Below are positions 16,813 to 25,292 of a stretch of 64,000 nt of DNA, piece by piece. This stretch comes from Lentisphaeria bacterium (GTDB lineage Bacteria; Verrucomicrobiota; Lentisphaeria; Victivallales; Victivallaceae). Where the stretch lies: contig CAAGED010000047.1 of the NCBI GenBank assembly GCA_900768505.1, forward strand, positions 1 to 64,000, given 5' to 3'. The translations under genes were made by a program, and so were the position numbers. Below the pieces are notes generated by a model. It was not told the origin of the DNA. It searched no databases and was given only the letters and a program-made list of their open reading frames with translations. Every line of letters begins with the position of its first letter. Within the stretch, counting starts at the first letter, position 1.

Positions 16813-16841
16813 ATTGTATCACGATAATGTGAATTTTTCAA
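16813..16841 (-). promoter_or_regulatory. Sigma-70-type promoter of the truncated XRE gene
   Basis: On the minus strand TTGAAA (16836-16841), a 17-nt spacer and TACAAT (16813-16818) precede the GGGAGGG/ATG of the broken regulator gene. If active it would drive transcription antisense into the 3' end of the META lipoprotein gene. Confidence 0.6.
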
Positions 16842-16934
16842 GCAGTCGGGATGAAATGTCTTGATTCAATCGTTTTGAATCTGTATAGCCTTAAAAAAGA
16901 GAAAAACGATAGAACTATACCTTGCTATGTAATA

Positions 16935-16974
16935 GCGGTCAAAACATCGAGTACAGACCCGACATTTTGACCGC
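16935..16974 (-). repeat. 10-bp inverted repeat inside the foreign remnant
   Basis: GCGGTCAAAA and TTTTGACCGC flank a 20-nt loop that can add a short TCG/CGA pairing. It lies between the two gene fragments, where a terminator or recognition hairpin of the original element would be. No T tract follows. Confidence 0.6.
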
Positions 16975-16996
16975 ATATCGCCCCCTAACTGTTACA

Positions 16997-17215
16997 TTAT
17001 TCCGTCCTGCTACTGAACCCGGTTTGCTTGGCGTTCTCGCTTGCTTTCTGTCTGCGTTCCTCGCTCATGGGCGGTTGCAGACGGATGGACAGCCGGGATT
17101 TATCCAGTACATAGGAAACGCCGCCCTGGGCGAAGGATTTTTCCAAGCGGCAAAGGTCGGGGTGTTTCTTGCTGAATGCTGCCAGCCGCTTCCGCAGTCC
17201 GGCATTGTGATATGC
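16997..17215 (-). pseudogene. 3' fragment of a short foreign gene
   Basis: An open frame of 72 codons ends in TAA (16997-16999) and reads AYHNAGLRKRLAAFSKKHPD, then LCRLEKSFAQGGVSYVLDKS, then RLSIRLQPPMSEERRQKASE and a short tail. There is no start: an in-frame TAA lies two codons upstream. The LRKRL..HP..CRL and PP.SEERR pattern recalls short proteins of Firmicutes conjugative elements (from memory). Codon choice differs from the neighbours. Too incomplete to be functional. Confidence 0.55.
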
Positions 17216-17238
17216 AATAATTTAACAAAATCGATCAA

Positions 17239-17322
17239 TTAACGGATAAAACACCCCTTAATTATCACCAAGATTAAAATTACAATTAATGCCAGCGAGA
17301 GCAGCGATAATAATTTACGCAT
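17239..17322 (-). CDS. Possible 27-residue membrane peptide
   Basis: ATG preceded by GAGGTGG at 4 nt opens a 27-codon frame, MRKLLSLLSLALIVILILVI then IKGCFIR, ending in TAA. It is a single hydrophobic helix with a positively charged N-terminus, typical of a small inner-membrane protein. It lies 91 nt downstream of the CapA-like gene on the same strand, and just outside the foreign remnant. The good Shine-Dalgarno site and clean helix argue for expression, but the size is within chance. Confidence 0.42.
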   Translation of the reverse strand: MRKLLSLLSLALIVILILVIIKGCFIR

Positions 17323-17413
17323 ATTCCACCTCAAAATTTTTTACCCAAAATCAATATAAAAACTTCTCTGAGTTAAGAATATACATTTCACAAGATTAAA
17401 TGCAAATCTTTTT

Positions 17414-18586
17414 TTACAGCCAGTCGTAAATTGCCGTCAATTCAATCTCATCCGATGCAACCCCCTTGGCTCGAGTAGCCACCTGCCGTAAATCGTTCTG
17501 CAATTTGGTTAACTCGCGGCCGCTTAATTGTTCTGAAAGCATGGAGGAATCCATAACCCTTGTGAACTTGTCAGAACAATTTACCGATTTGGTAATGCGA
17601 AATTTCATATTTTTAAAACGAGCCTTGCCTGTCTGATCGCGGGTAAATTCCGCGGTCGGCAACAATGAATATTCCGCTAAGTTTCGCCGGTTGTCCGGCT
17701 CAATCCGGGGATGGTAGGCAAAATTGCCCAGCGAAAATGCCACCGGGACATTATTGACCAGTTTGCCGATTTGCGGCACATGGGGGTGGTTGCCGATTAC
17801 CAAATCCACCAGCCCGCTGCCAGTGATAAACTCCACAACCCGTTCCGTAAACGGATCAAGGTCAATATTATATTGCCCGCCGCTGTGCAAAAGCATAATA
17901 ATTATCTCCGCACCACGATGCCGTAATTGGAGCCACTCCTTGACCATCTGACGCTGTAATGGCGCGATATGTTGCTGAAAAAGCGCATTGTCAGGTCGAT
18001 AAATCCGGCTAACCGCGCGGCCGATTTCCAAATTGGAATTTAATAAGTGGATGGCCCCGGGCAGTTCTTCTTCCGGTTGAAGCAAATTTACCGCAAATTT
18101 AGCCTCTTCCGGCAAATAAAGGTGATGAGCAAATGCATTGGTACCGTATGTGTAAGCAGAAAAACCAAATTTTATCCCATTAATATTAACGATAACGCCA
18201 TTTTCACGTTCCGCCATACTACAACTGGTTCCGACATGGGGTAAATCCAGTTCGTCCAAGTTTTTCAATGTTGCCAGCAACCCGGAATAATCTCGATCCA
18301 TGCAGTGATTGTTGGCGGTATTAATCAACTTAATCCCGGCTTGCTTGATCGCCCGGGCAAATTCCAGCGGCGTGTTAAAGCAATAAGTCGCCGATGAATA
18401 CCCAACCGCCTCCCCGGCCAACGGCGTTTCAAGGTTGCCGATTACATAATCACTGCCGGCAAACAATTTAGAACAATTTTCAAAATAAGGCGAATAATCA
18501 AAAGAGTTATCGTCCCGGTGAAATTTGCGATCAATCTCCGCTCCGGCCATAATGTCGCCGGTAAAAGTTAATTTTGCGCTTTCCAT
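17414..18586 (-). CDS. CapA/PgsA-family metallophosphatase-like protein
   Basis: A 390-residue protein of the CapA (poly-gamma-glutamate synthesis accessory) family with a calcineurin-like metallophosphoesterase fold. Visible motifs in order: FTGDIMAG, GNLETPL, NTANNHCMDRD, MLLHSGGQY and GNHPHVPQ, followed by SLGNFAYH. These cover the metal-binding Asp/Asn/His set. There is no signal peptide or membrane anchor, unlike PgsA/CapA of Bacillus, so a cytosolic role is likely and no capB/capC genes lie nearby. The substrate is unknown. An 8-bp inverted repeat lies just upstream. Confidence 0.87.
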   Translation of the reverse strand: MESAKLTFTGDIMAGAEIDRKFHRDDNSFDYSPYFENCSKLFAGSDYVIGNLETPLAGEAVGYSSATYCFNTPLEFARAIKQAGIKLINTANNHCMDRDYSGLLATLKNLDELDLPHVGTSCSMAERENGVIVNINGIKFGFSAYTYGTNAFAHHLYLPEEAKFAVNLLQPEEELPGAIHLLNSNLEIGRAVSRIYRPDNALFQQHIAPLQRQMVKEWLQLRHRGAEIIIMLLHSGGQYNIDLDPFTERVVEFITGSGLVDLVIGNHPHVPQIGKLVNNVPVAFSLGNFAYHPRIEPDNRRNLAEYSLLPTAEFTRDQTGKARFKNMKFRITKSVNCSDKFTRVMDSSMLSEQLSGRELTKLQNDLRQVATRAKGVASDEIELTAIYDWL

Positions 18587-18961
18587 AATTCTTTTCTTCT
18601 TTCCGGAAATTCATATTGAATTGTTTCAATATAAAATAGCCTCCTCAAAACGCAATTTCAAACAAATAAAAAATATTATTTCATTTTTTACAACGAGGTA
18701 TTTTTTTCCGACCGAAAGAACTGAGCCAGCGCCGGGCAATTTCCCGCTGTATAAAAAAAATCGTATCGCCCTTAAGTTGATTCCGCAATTAACCGGAATT
18801 ATCGACATGTGTCATCAAATCATTACAGACTAACCTAGTGAATCGGAGCAGGAGGTATTATTAAACTGCTCAGAAAAGTTCGCAATAGAACTGAATCTCT
18901 GTTAATAAACTGATTTTGTGACATGGATATTTTTATTTCCAAGCGACATTTTATGCAAAAA
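18587..18961. other. Intergenic stretch between CapA-like and CDF genes
   Basis: This 375-nt A+T-rich stretch has no credible ORF. The only ordered structure I see is a short inverted repeat close to the CapA-like start. It is downstream of the CDF gene and upstream of the CapA-like gene, so it should hold the latter's promoter. Confidence 0.6.
18613..18632. repeat. Operator-like inverted repeat upstream of the CapA-like gene
   Basis: ATATTGAA and TTCAATAT, perfect 8-bp arms separated by TTGT, end 27 nt before the CapA-like ATG. The size and spacing suit a dimeric regulator, but A+T-rich palindromes also arise by chance. Confidence 0.4.
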
Positions 18962-20137
18962 TTATACAAATGCGTAATTAAAATCAATATGCAGACTGAT
19001 CTGCTTGTCGTATACCTGCATCGCTTCGGAAAGGCAGCGGCGAATCTCATCCTCGTCCAGCGCATAATTCCGTGGAATCAACAACTGAAAATGCAACACT
19101 CCGCAGGGTGGAATTTTATCCAAATGAAAATCATAAAGTTTAAACTTGCAATCAAACTTCATGACCTCCTCTTCCATCCTGGAACGCCACCGAATCACCA
19201 CCGGATCATCCGTGTTATACGGGTCACAATGCAACAACAGCCTTATCGGCATAGTTTGGGCAATTTTAACCTCAGCCGCCTCCATAATATCATGAGCGGC
19301 AGTAAGCTGATTATTCCGGTTTACCTCGGCGTGGGCCGTGGCAAAATATTGATTGGGGCCGTAATTGTGAATAATTATATCGTGCACACCGCAAATTCCG
19401 TCACACGCCAGAAGCCGCCGTTTCAACTCCTCAACCAGCGTTCGATCCGGCAATGCACCCAGCAAAGGATTAATGGTATCACGCATAATACCGATTCCCC
19501 CCCAAATTACCAGCAGTGCCACCAGCACGCCGGCACAGCCATCAATTGGAAAATCAGTGAATTTGCCGCCGATTACCGCTCCTAATACCGCACTGGTAGA
19601 CAGCAAATCGCTTAAGCTGTCAAAAGCCACGGCCCGAAGTATTTCCGATTTAACTTGCTTGCCCAAACCGCGATAGAAAAAAAACAACCACACCTTAAAC
19701 AGCAAGGTTCCGCCAAAAATACACAATAATGTATTGTCAGCCTCCGGGCGCACCGGAGTAAAAATCCGTATAACGCCCTCCTTGAGGAAATCAAATCCAA
19801 CCGCCACGATAATAACCGCCACAATCAACCCGGCGACATATTCCAACCGGCCATGCCCGAAGGGGTGCTCATTGTCAGCCGGTTTGGCGGACAATTTGAA
19901 TCCCAGCACCATTATAATGGCGGAACCGGCATCCGATAAGTTGTTCACCGCATCGGCGGCCATCGCCACCGACCCGGCCAGCAAACCAATGAAAAATTTT
20001 ATTATGAAGAGCAGAATATTCACCGCAATACCGACAAATCCGGCCAGCAGACCATATTGCAGTCGAACCGATGCTTTTTCCGGATGTTTGTAATCCGGTA
20101 CAAAAATACGCAGCAAAAGTGCAGTCAATGGAGTCAT
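18962..20137 (-). CDS. Cation diffusion facilitator family transporter
   Basis: A 391-residue inner-membrane divalent-cation/proton antiporter. The six-helix membrane part (about 25-215) carries the CDF metal-site residues in DAVNNLSDAGSA (helix 2) and DSLSDLLSTSAV (helix 5), plus HPFGHGRLEYVAGL between helices 2 and 3. A cytoplasmic ferredoxin-like domain follows (about 220-310), then about 80 further residues. DNxxD-like sites suggest Zn or Mn/Fe, but the sequence alone does not fix the metal. The start has only a weak ribosome site. It stands alone. Confidence 0.93.
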   Translation of the reverse strand: MTPLTALLLRIFVPDYKHPEKASVRLQYGLLAGFVGIAVNILLFIIKFFIGLLAGSVAMAADAVNNLSDAGSAIIMVLGFKLSAKPADNEHPFGHGRLEYVAGLIVAVIIVAVGFDFLKEGVIRIFTPVRPEADNTLLCIFGGTLLFKVWLFFFYRGLGKQVKSEILRAVAFDSLSDLLSTSAVLGAVIGGKFTDFPIDGCAGVLVALLVIWGGIGIMRDTINPLLGALPDRTLVEELKRRLLACDGICGVHDIIIHNYGPNQYFATAHAEVNRNNQLTAAHDIMEAAEVKIAQTMPIRLLLHCDPYNTDDPVVIRWRSRMEEEVMKFDCKFKLYDFHLDKIPPCGVLHFQLLIPRNYALDEDEIRRCLSEAMQVYDKQISLHIDFNYAFV

Positions 20138-20477
20138 GATTTCAAAAGAAATTTCTACTGATAAGATTAATTAATTGATATTTTCGTTACATTAGACATT
20201 TATACTACTTAACGGGTAGTTAATTTAGCTTATTCTTTAAATAATGCAAGGGTTTCAATTTTCTTTATACGATATTTTTTATATATCAGACTTTACGGCG
20301 ATTGTGATAATGCACTCTTAGCGCACAACTATTTTTTCAGACGGCACAATTATAATTATTCGCGATTTACTTCAATAAAAAATTTTTGTACTTGTATTAT
20401 CATCGTTAATGGATTATATTCTGCTTGTTTTTCACCGATTGGGAATAATAATTAATAACTTGGATATTTGATAATTT
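20138..20477. other. Intergenic stretch upstream of the SMR exporter
   Basis: A 340-nt divergent region between the CDF and SMR genes, very rich in A+T. It contains the SMR promoter. I looked for the ykkC guanidine aptamers (types I to III) expected for this exporter class and saw none. Confidence 0.55.
20392..20420 (+). promoter_or_regulatory. Sigma-70-type promoter of the SMR exporter gene
   Basis: TTGTAT (20392-20397), a 17-nt spacer and TATATT (20415-20420) lie 58 nt before the ATG. The match is good but the region is A+T-rich. Confidence 0.5.
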
Positions 20478-20798
20478 ATGAATTGGTTCCTTCTTATAAT
20501 CGCCGGCTTGCTGGAAGTTGTATGGGCTTTGAGCATGAAATATTCCCAATGTTTCACTAGATTATACCCGTCGATCATTACAATTGTCGCCATGGTGGTC
20601 AGCTTCGTTCTTCTGGCTCTGGCAATGCGCAGCCTGCCGCTGGGCACAAGTTATGTAGTTTGGACCGGTATCGGTGCCATCGGCAGTGTAGTGGTAGGCA
20701 TTTTGTTTTTGGGGGAATCAGCAGCCATCCCGCGACTGATTTGTATTGGATTGATCATGGCTGGAATTATCGGCTTAAAAATTTTATCAGGCAAATAA
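20478..20798 (+). CDS. SMR-family exporter, Gdx/SugE subtype (guanidinium)
   Basis: A 106-residue protein of four hydrophobic helices. The conserved Glu13 lies in [13 protein letters not shown], and the [17 protein letters not shown] segment of helix 3 is characteristic of the SugE/Gdx branch rather than EmrE. Gdx proteins export guanidinium ion in exchange for protons as antiparallel dimers. There is a single copy, not a paired heterodimer. The ribosome site is weak. The Nudix gene follows, 43 nt after the stop to its chosen start, and may be cotranscribed. Confidence 0.9.
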   Translation: MNWFLLIIAGLLEVVWALSMKYSQCFTRLYPSIITIVAMVVSFVLLALAMRSLPLGTSYVVWTGIGAIGSVVVGILFLGESAAIPRLICIGLIMAGIIGLKILSGK

Positions 20799-20841
20799 TC
20801 AAAAAAATTTATGAACCATGGCAAGTTCACAAGGATTAAGT

Positions 20842-21396
20842 ATGGGAAAAAATTTTAACGAAACTCCGTGGCAAGTTGTCGGCAGCGAATATCTGGGGCG
20901 TCGCCCCTGGTTCACCGTTCGCAAAGAACAAGTAAAAATGCCCAACGGTAATATTATTCCGGAATATTATGTGCTGGAATATCCGGAATGGGTCAACGTG
21001 CTGGCAATTACCGTCGATCAGAAAATTGTTATGATTCGTCAATATCGTCATGCCTTGGGACAATACAATTTTGAATTGCCGGCCGGCGTCTGCGATCCAG
21101 GAGATTGCTCGTTTCTCGCCGCGGCACAGAGGGAATTATCCGAAGAGACCGGATTCGGCGGCGGAGAATGGGAGGAATACATGGTGCTTTCAGCCAATCC
21201 CAGCACGCATACAAATTTAACTCATACCTTTATCGCCCGGGGAGTAACTGAATTATCCACCCAACATTTGGAAAAAAGTGAAGATATTACCGTTTATCTG
21301 CTCAGCCGGGAGGAGGTTTTCAACCTGCTACGCCGGGGAGAAATTGTCCAAGCCTTAATGGCTGCCCCGTTGTGGCGCTTCTTTTATGAGCAGTAA
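20842..21396 (+). CDS. Nudix hydrolase, ADP-ribose pyrophosphatase-like
   Basis: A 184-residue hydrolase of nucleoside diphosphates linked to another moiety. The Nudix box is complete: Gly-x5-Glu-like GVCDPGDCSFLAAAQRELSE then ETGF, with the catalytic REL.EE.G core. N-terminal residues (WQVVGSEYLGRRPWFTVRKE) and the C-terminal region resemble ADP-ribose pyrophosphatases. The ATG at 20842 follows AGGA by 6 nt; an ATG at 20818 would place that site inside the ORF. The substrate is likely ADP-ribose or a nucleotide sugar but is not certain. Confidence 0.9.
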   Translation: MGKNFNETPWQVVGSEYLGRRPWFTVRKEQVKMPNGNIIPEYYVLEYPEWVNVLAITVDQKIVMIRQYRHALGQYNFELPAGVCDPGDCSFLAAAQRELSEETGFGGGEWEEYMVLSANPSTHTNLTHTFIARGVTELSTQHLEKSEDITVYLLSREEVFNLLRRGEIVQALMAAPLWRFFYEQ

Positions 21397-21449
21397 ATTA
21401 ATCGTTCATCGGTACAAATATAATATTAGTTAGTTGTTTTTTTTCCATA

Positions 21450-22067
21450 TTACTTCTGCGCCGCGGCTCGCGGCAACTCCACCTTGTAATGTACAGCCCA
21501 GAGCCGCAGTAGCGTTACAAAGAGCGAAACTACCACAAAATCCGTGAAATACGGCAACGGCCAGTAACGCAACGCAATAAAAAGTATTCCGCCCAACAAG
21601 GAGGCGGTTGCATAAAAATCACTTTTCAAAACCGCCGGAATCTGCGCTACCATCATATCGCGAATCACCCCGCCGCCCACCGCGGTAATTACTCCGGCTA
21701 ACACCACCCCCACGTTCGGCAGGTTGTAGGATAATGCCTTGGCCGCCCCCAAACTGGTGAACACGCCCAACCCGATCGCATCAAGAATAATAATCAACTC
21801 ATTTGCCCGGCTGATCAGTCTGAAAGCAAAAAAAGTTACCGATCCGGTAATAATGCAGCAGACTAAATAACGGTCATTGGATAGTGCCGCAACCGGAGTG
21901 GCACCGATAATTACGTCCCGCATGATTCCACCGCCGACTCCAACAGTGCAGGCCAGCACCACAACTCCCAGAAAATCCAACTCTTTTTTTATCCCCCGCA
22001 GAGCGCCGGTGATGGCAAAAATAACCGTGCCAAACAAATCAAAATATGCAATTATCTGCTCTTCCAC
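21450..22067 (-). CDS. UPF0126/TRIC-like membrane protein
   Basis: A 205-residue integral membrane protein made of two homologous three-helix UPF0126 units, each with a GGG.IRDM/V motif (VGGGIMRDVIIG and VGGGVIRDMMVA). Bacterial members have the TRIC fold; E. coli YicG has been connected with glycine uptake, others with cation conduction. The start is GTG. It converges with the Nudix gene and is separated from ogt by about 80 nt. Confidence 0.92.
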   Translation of the reverse strand: MEEQIIAYFDLFGTVIFAITGALRGIKKELDFLGVVVLACTVGVGGGIMRDVIIGATPVAALSNDRYLVCCIITGSVTFFAFRLISRANELIIILDAIGLGVFTSLGAAKALSYNLPNVGVVLAGVITAVGGGVIRDMMVAQIPAVLKSDFYATASLLGGILFIALRYWPLPYFTDFVVVSLFVTLLRLWAVHYKVELPRAAAQK

Positions 22068-22148
22068 GTTCAGTTACAACTCCAGAAAAAATTATTCAAT
22101 CAATCAGGTAATTTTTAAATATCCGCTTTAGAATATAATCCAAATTCC

Positions 22149-22667
22149 TCACTTTACAAACGACGGCAAATTAAGAGTATTTTTATTTTTCATTTGTCGC
22201 TCCTCCAGTTCCAATAACCACTTCTTGGCACGAATTCCGCCGCGGTATCCGGTTAATTTACCATTACTGCCGATCACCCGATGACAAGGTATTATTATTG
22301 GCAGCGGGTTGCGATTGCATGCATTTCCAACCGCCCGGGCTCCGCCGGACTTACCCAGCATCAACGCAATTTTACCGTATGAAATTACTGCACCATATGG
22401 AATTTCTGCAATTTTATTCCACACCAATTGCTGAAAATCACTTCCTGTTCCAAGCAGCGGCAAATCAAAATTCCGCAATCCGCCGACAAAATACGCCGTC
22501 ATTTGCCGTTCAGCCTCATCCAACAAATCATCTGCCGCCTCCGGCTGCACAGCACAACGGCAACTTGCTAAATCATTTTCGGAAAAATGCACTGCCACTA
22601 CCTGATGCAAATCACATTCGATATACAATTCGCCAATTGGCGTAACAATTTTACGGAAAAAATTCAT
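22149..22667 (-). CDS. ogt: Methylated-DNA--protein-cysteine methyltransferase
   Basis: Removes alkyl groups from O6-alkylguanine in DNA by irreversible transfer to its own Cys. The 172-residue protein has the acceptor motif IPCHRVIG, the DNA-binding helix region with ARAVGNACNRNPLP, and the YRGG loop. It is the single-domain Ogt type, without an Ada regulatory domain. The ribosome site is weak. It ends the SGNH-MBOAT run on the same strand, starting 14 nt after the SGNH stop, so it may be cotranscribed with envelope genes by accident of position. Confidence 0.94.
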   Translation of the reverse strand: MNFFRKIVTPIGELYIECDLHQVVAVHFSENDLASCRCAVQPEAADDLLDEAERQMTAYFVGGLRNFDLPLLGTGSDFQQLVWNKIAEIPYGAVISYGKIALMLGKSGGARAVGNACNRNPLPIIIPCHRVIGSNGKLTGYRGGIRAKKWLLELEERQMKNKNTLNLPSFVK

Positions 22668-22681
22668 TTTCGTTAATTTCT

Positions 22682-23677
22682 TTAAGATTTGGGATTCCGC
22701 TCAGAGAGTAAGCCGGCAATTATTTTTCCTAACTTCCCGGAAAAACGCCGCGCCGATTCCGCCTCCAGGTGACTGCCGTCAAAGAGCAGATACCCGTCCG
22801 GCGAAAAGGCAAAATATTTTCCCCCAGCCGCCTCAAAATTCTGCTTAAATGCCGCTTCGTCAAAGCCGCTTTTTTCGTTTTCAACCTTCAACAACTCCGG
22901 CGTCAGCGGCATCCGTACTCCAACGACCAACACGCCGTCGTCACTCCAGCGCCGCGTCCAATCATAAACTTCCCGCAAAGATTGATTGTCCACCTGCGTT
23001 GCATTAAATATATATTCATATTCCAACGGCGCCTCTTTCACCCGTTCCGCTTTTAGTTCTGAACGCCACTCATTCCAGCCATTGTCGTAAAAAATCCGCT
23101 CTTCTTTGCCGTTTGAATCGCTTTTTTTTCCACTCTGCATACCGACAGCGGATATTCCAAATAAATTTATCGGCATCAGCAGCTGGCGAAACACCTTGCC
23201 CAAACCATATTTATCGGTCATTTCCGGAGTATTGGCCACCATGCGGCGATATTTGTTGAAATTCAAATTCTGACGAGCTTCGGTAGTCAACGAGTAGGGT
23301 GATATGCCCATTATCACGACACGATGATCCCCGATTTGCCGCAACCGTTTATCATTAACCCAAGCAAACAACTCCTCAGTCAGTCCGCCGCTGTCATAAC
23401 CTAAATTAATAGCACTGCCGGGTACTTCCATGGTTATTTCAAATGGAGACAATCCAATATAAGTACGGGAATCACCCATTATCACCATATTGTAACACTC
23501 AGTGCCGGAAACTTTGTTTTTTAGAAATTGCTCCATTTCCAATTCCTTCACCTCACCGGGCTTGCCAATAATGTAAAAACGGTAGATATTAAATTCAATC
23601 AGCAATAACACGACCAGAACAATTATAATCCAGAAAATCGCCTGACGGCTTTTAAAAATTGAAGTAAATGAAAACAT
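22682..23677 (-). CDS. Membrane-anchored SGNH-like protein paired with MBOAT
   Basis: A 331-residue protein with an N-terminal membrane anchor (about 14-36) and an extracytoplasmic domain carrying a GDSRTYIG block-I-like motif and a C-terminal DGSHLEAESA block resembling the Asp-x-x-His of SGNH esterases. Proteins of this kind (DltD, AlgX/AlgJ) act with an MBOAT protein to move acetyl or other acyl groups onto exported polymers. It overlaps the MBOAT gene by 26 nt and has GAGGAG before the ATG, so the two are coupled. The acceptor polymer is unknown. Confidence 0.78.
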   Translation of the reverse strand: MFSFTSIFKSRQAIFWIIIVLVVLLLIEFNIYRFYIIGKPGEVKELEMEQFLKNKVSGTECYNMVIMGDSRTYIGLSPFEITMEVPGSAINLGYDSGGLTEELFAWVNDKRLRQIGDHRVVIMGISPYSLTTEARQNLNFNKYRRMVANTPEMTDKYGLGKVFRQLLMPINLFGISAVGMQSGKKSDSNGKEERIFYDNGWNEWRSELKAERVKEAPLEYEYIFNATQVDNQSLREVYDWTRRWSDDGVLVVGVRMPLTPELLKVENEKSGFDEAAFKQNFEAAGGKYFAFSPDGYLLFDGSHLEAESARRFSGKLGKIIAGLLSERNPKS

Positions 23678-25079
23678 CGCCCGCTCCTCTGAAAATTATG
23701 GTTGCCGCCGTCATTCCAGCCAATCCCAGCGGTTCAAGATAATTACGATAATATGGCATGTGACGCAACAATTTAATGTCCCAGCGATTAAACAATGCCA
23801 ACTCCATGAAGACAAAAATTCCGATGTAAAGCAGTGTGGAATAATCCCAAACCGCTGTAAAAGAAAAACTAAGCATCTTGAACACCACATTAAATGCTTT
23901 GCCTAAACTCTCCGCCCGGAAAAAAACCCAGGCCAATAATACAAAAAAGAATACAATCAACATTGAAATGTAACGTCCCCCAGGAAGTTTTTTCAGTCGT
24001 TCCGGCAGTTTGGTCAACCGCTCCACAATAAGATAAATTCCATGCAACATACCCCAAAAAAGGAAATTCCACCCCGCTCCATGCCAAATTCCCGACAAAA
24101 CAAAAGTTATGAAAAGATTACGCATGCCGTACTCCACCGGATAAACCGGATGCCGCGAGCCGCCCAGCGGAATGTAAACATAATCCCGGAACCAGCTGGA
24201 CAGCGAAATATGCCACCGCCCCCAGAAATCTTTGAAACTATCCGAAAAATAAGGATGATTGAAATTCTGATTGAAACGATAACCCATGATTTTTATGATT
24301 CCACGGGCAATATCCGTGTAGCCGGAGAAGTCGCAGTAGATTTGAATGGCAAATAATATCATCACAATCCACCAGGTGGTGCTGGAGGCATCCTGATTGA
24401 TGTTGGCAAATTTCAAATTTATGTAATAATTGACATTATCGGCAATAAAGCATTTTTTAAAGAACCCCAGTAATACCAATTTCAACCCGTTGTAACGAGT
24501 CATGGGTGAACTGCAAGGCGGCAGCAAGAGTTTATAAAGCAAATCGCTCGCCCTGACAATCGGACCGGCCACCAACTGGGGGAACAACATCAGGTAGGCA
24601 AAAAAATGAATCATCGAATGAGTTGGTTTCAGTTCCCGGCGGTAAACGTCAATGGTGTAACTCATGGACTGAAAGGTGTAAAAGCTTATTCCAGCCGGAA
24701 TAAAGAGGCACATTTCCGGGATATGGGTTACCAGATTTACCTCAAGATGAAAAATACTTAGAAAACCGCTGATACTTTCTGCGATAAATTTGGAGTATTT
24801 GAAGATAAAAAGCATTCCCAAATTGCCCAACATAGAAAAAAACAATAAAAATCGCCGGGTGCCAATTTCTGTTGATCGTTCCATCAGCAACGCGGCCACA
24901 TAATCAATTATTCCACTGATAAAAACCAGAAAGAGGAAGCGCCAATCCAGCCAGCCGTAAAAAAAGGCCGAGGCTGCCACAATGTAGAATAGACGTAATT
25001 TCGTCCGTTTTTTAACTCCCAACCACCCCAAATAAAAGAGCCCGAAAAAAATTAGAAACGCCAATGAATTAAAAACCAT
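23652..25079 (-). CDS. MBOAT-family O-acyltransferase (AlgI-like)
   Basis: A 475-residue polytopic membrane acyltransferase, similar in length and pattern to AlgI and PatA. The conserved MBOAT His is in SGIWHGAGWNFLFWG, preceded by the DFSGYTDIARG and FWGRWHISLSSWFRDYVYIP blocks. It is expected to transfer an acyl group, usually acetyl, across the membrane to the partner SGNH protein or directly to a polysaccharide. It forms a two-gene unit with the overlapping SGNH gene. No alginate or teichoic acid genes lie in the window. Confidence 0.92.
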   Translation of the reverse strand: MVFNSLAFLIFFGLFYLGWLGVKKRTKLRLFYIVAASAFFYGWLDWRFLFLVFISGIIDYVAALLMERSTEIGTRRFLLFFSMLGNLGMLFIFKYSKFIAESISGFLSIFHLEVNLVTHIPEMCLFIPAGISFYTFQSMSYTIDVYRRELKPTHSMIHFFAYLMLFPQLVAGPIVRASDLLYKLLLPPCSSPMTRYNGLKLVLLGFFKKCFIADNVNYYINLKFANINQDASSTTWWIVMILFAIQIYCDFSGYTDIARGIIKIMGYRFNQNFNHPYFSDSFKDFWGRWHISLSSWFRDYVYIPLGGSRHPVYPVEYGMRNLFITFVLSGIWHGAGWNFLFWGMLHGIYLIVERLTKLPERLKKLPGGRYISMLIVFFFVLLAWVFFRAESLGKAFNVVFKMLSFSFTAVWDYSTLLYIGIFVFMELALFNRWDIKLLRHMPYYRNYLEPLGLAGMTAATIIFRGAGDVFIYFNF

Positions 25080-25292
25080 TTTTTGTCAACTCGTCTTTCC
25101 ATGATTCCTTGCCGAGTATTGCAATTCAAAGCTCGCCGGTATGCAAATTTACTCTCCTGAAAAAAAACACAACAGGCTAAGAATACCGTAATAAAACACT
25201 CTTGTCAAGTCAAAAAGATATTTTTTTGCGGATTTATTGCTCATAAAAATCCCCAAAATGAGTTAACAACTCCTCTATTACAATCTTATTTT

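Larger units (their letters stand above)
16697..17215 (-). mobile_element. Degraded remnant of a probable Firmicutes mobile element
   Basis: The minus strand holds, in order, the 3' part of one short gene, a 10-bp inverted repeat, a consensus promoter, and the first 28 codons of a small XRE-type regulator. Both coding pieces are cut off. The first piece uses G/C-ending codons (CTG, CGG, GCC, AAG) and is richer in G+C than the flanks. From memory the two pieces resemble proteins on conjugative elements of gut Clostridia. No transposase, integrase or target duplication is visible. Confidence 0.5.

Noticed and set aside
16922..17242. A 106-codon plus-strand ORF in the foreign remnant
   Set aside because: The minus strand gives a far more protein-like sequence with SEERR-type motifs; the plus frame is its shadow.
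16795..17384. 12-bp direct repeat TTAAGAATATAC at 16795-16806 and 17373-17384 as an insertion footprint
   Set aside because: The left copy lies inside the remnant, not at its edge, and the sequence is A+T-rich enough to recur by chance.
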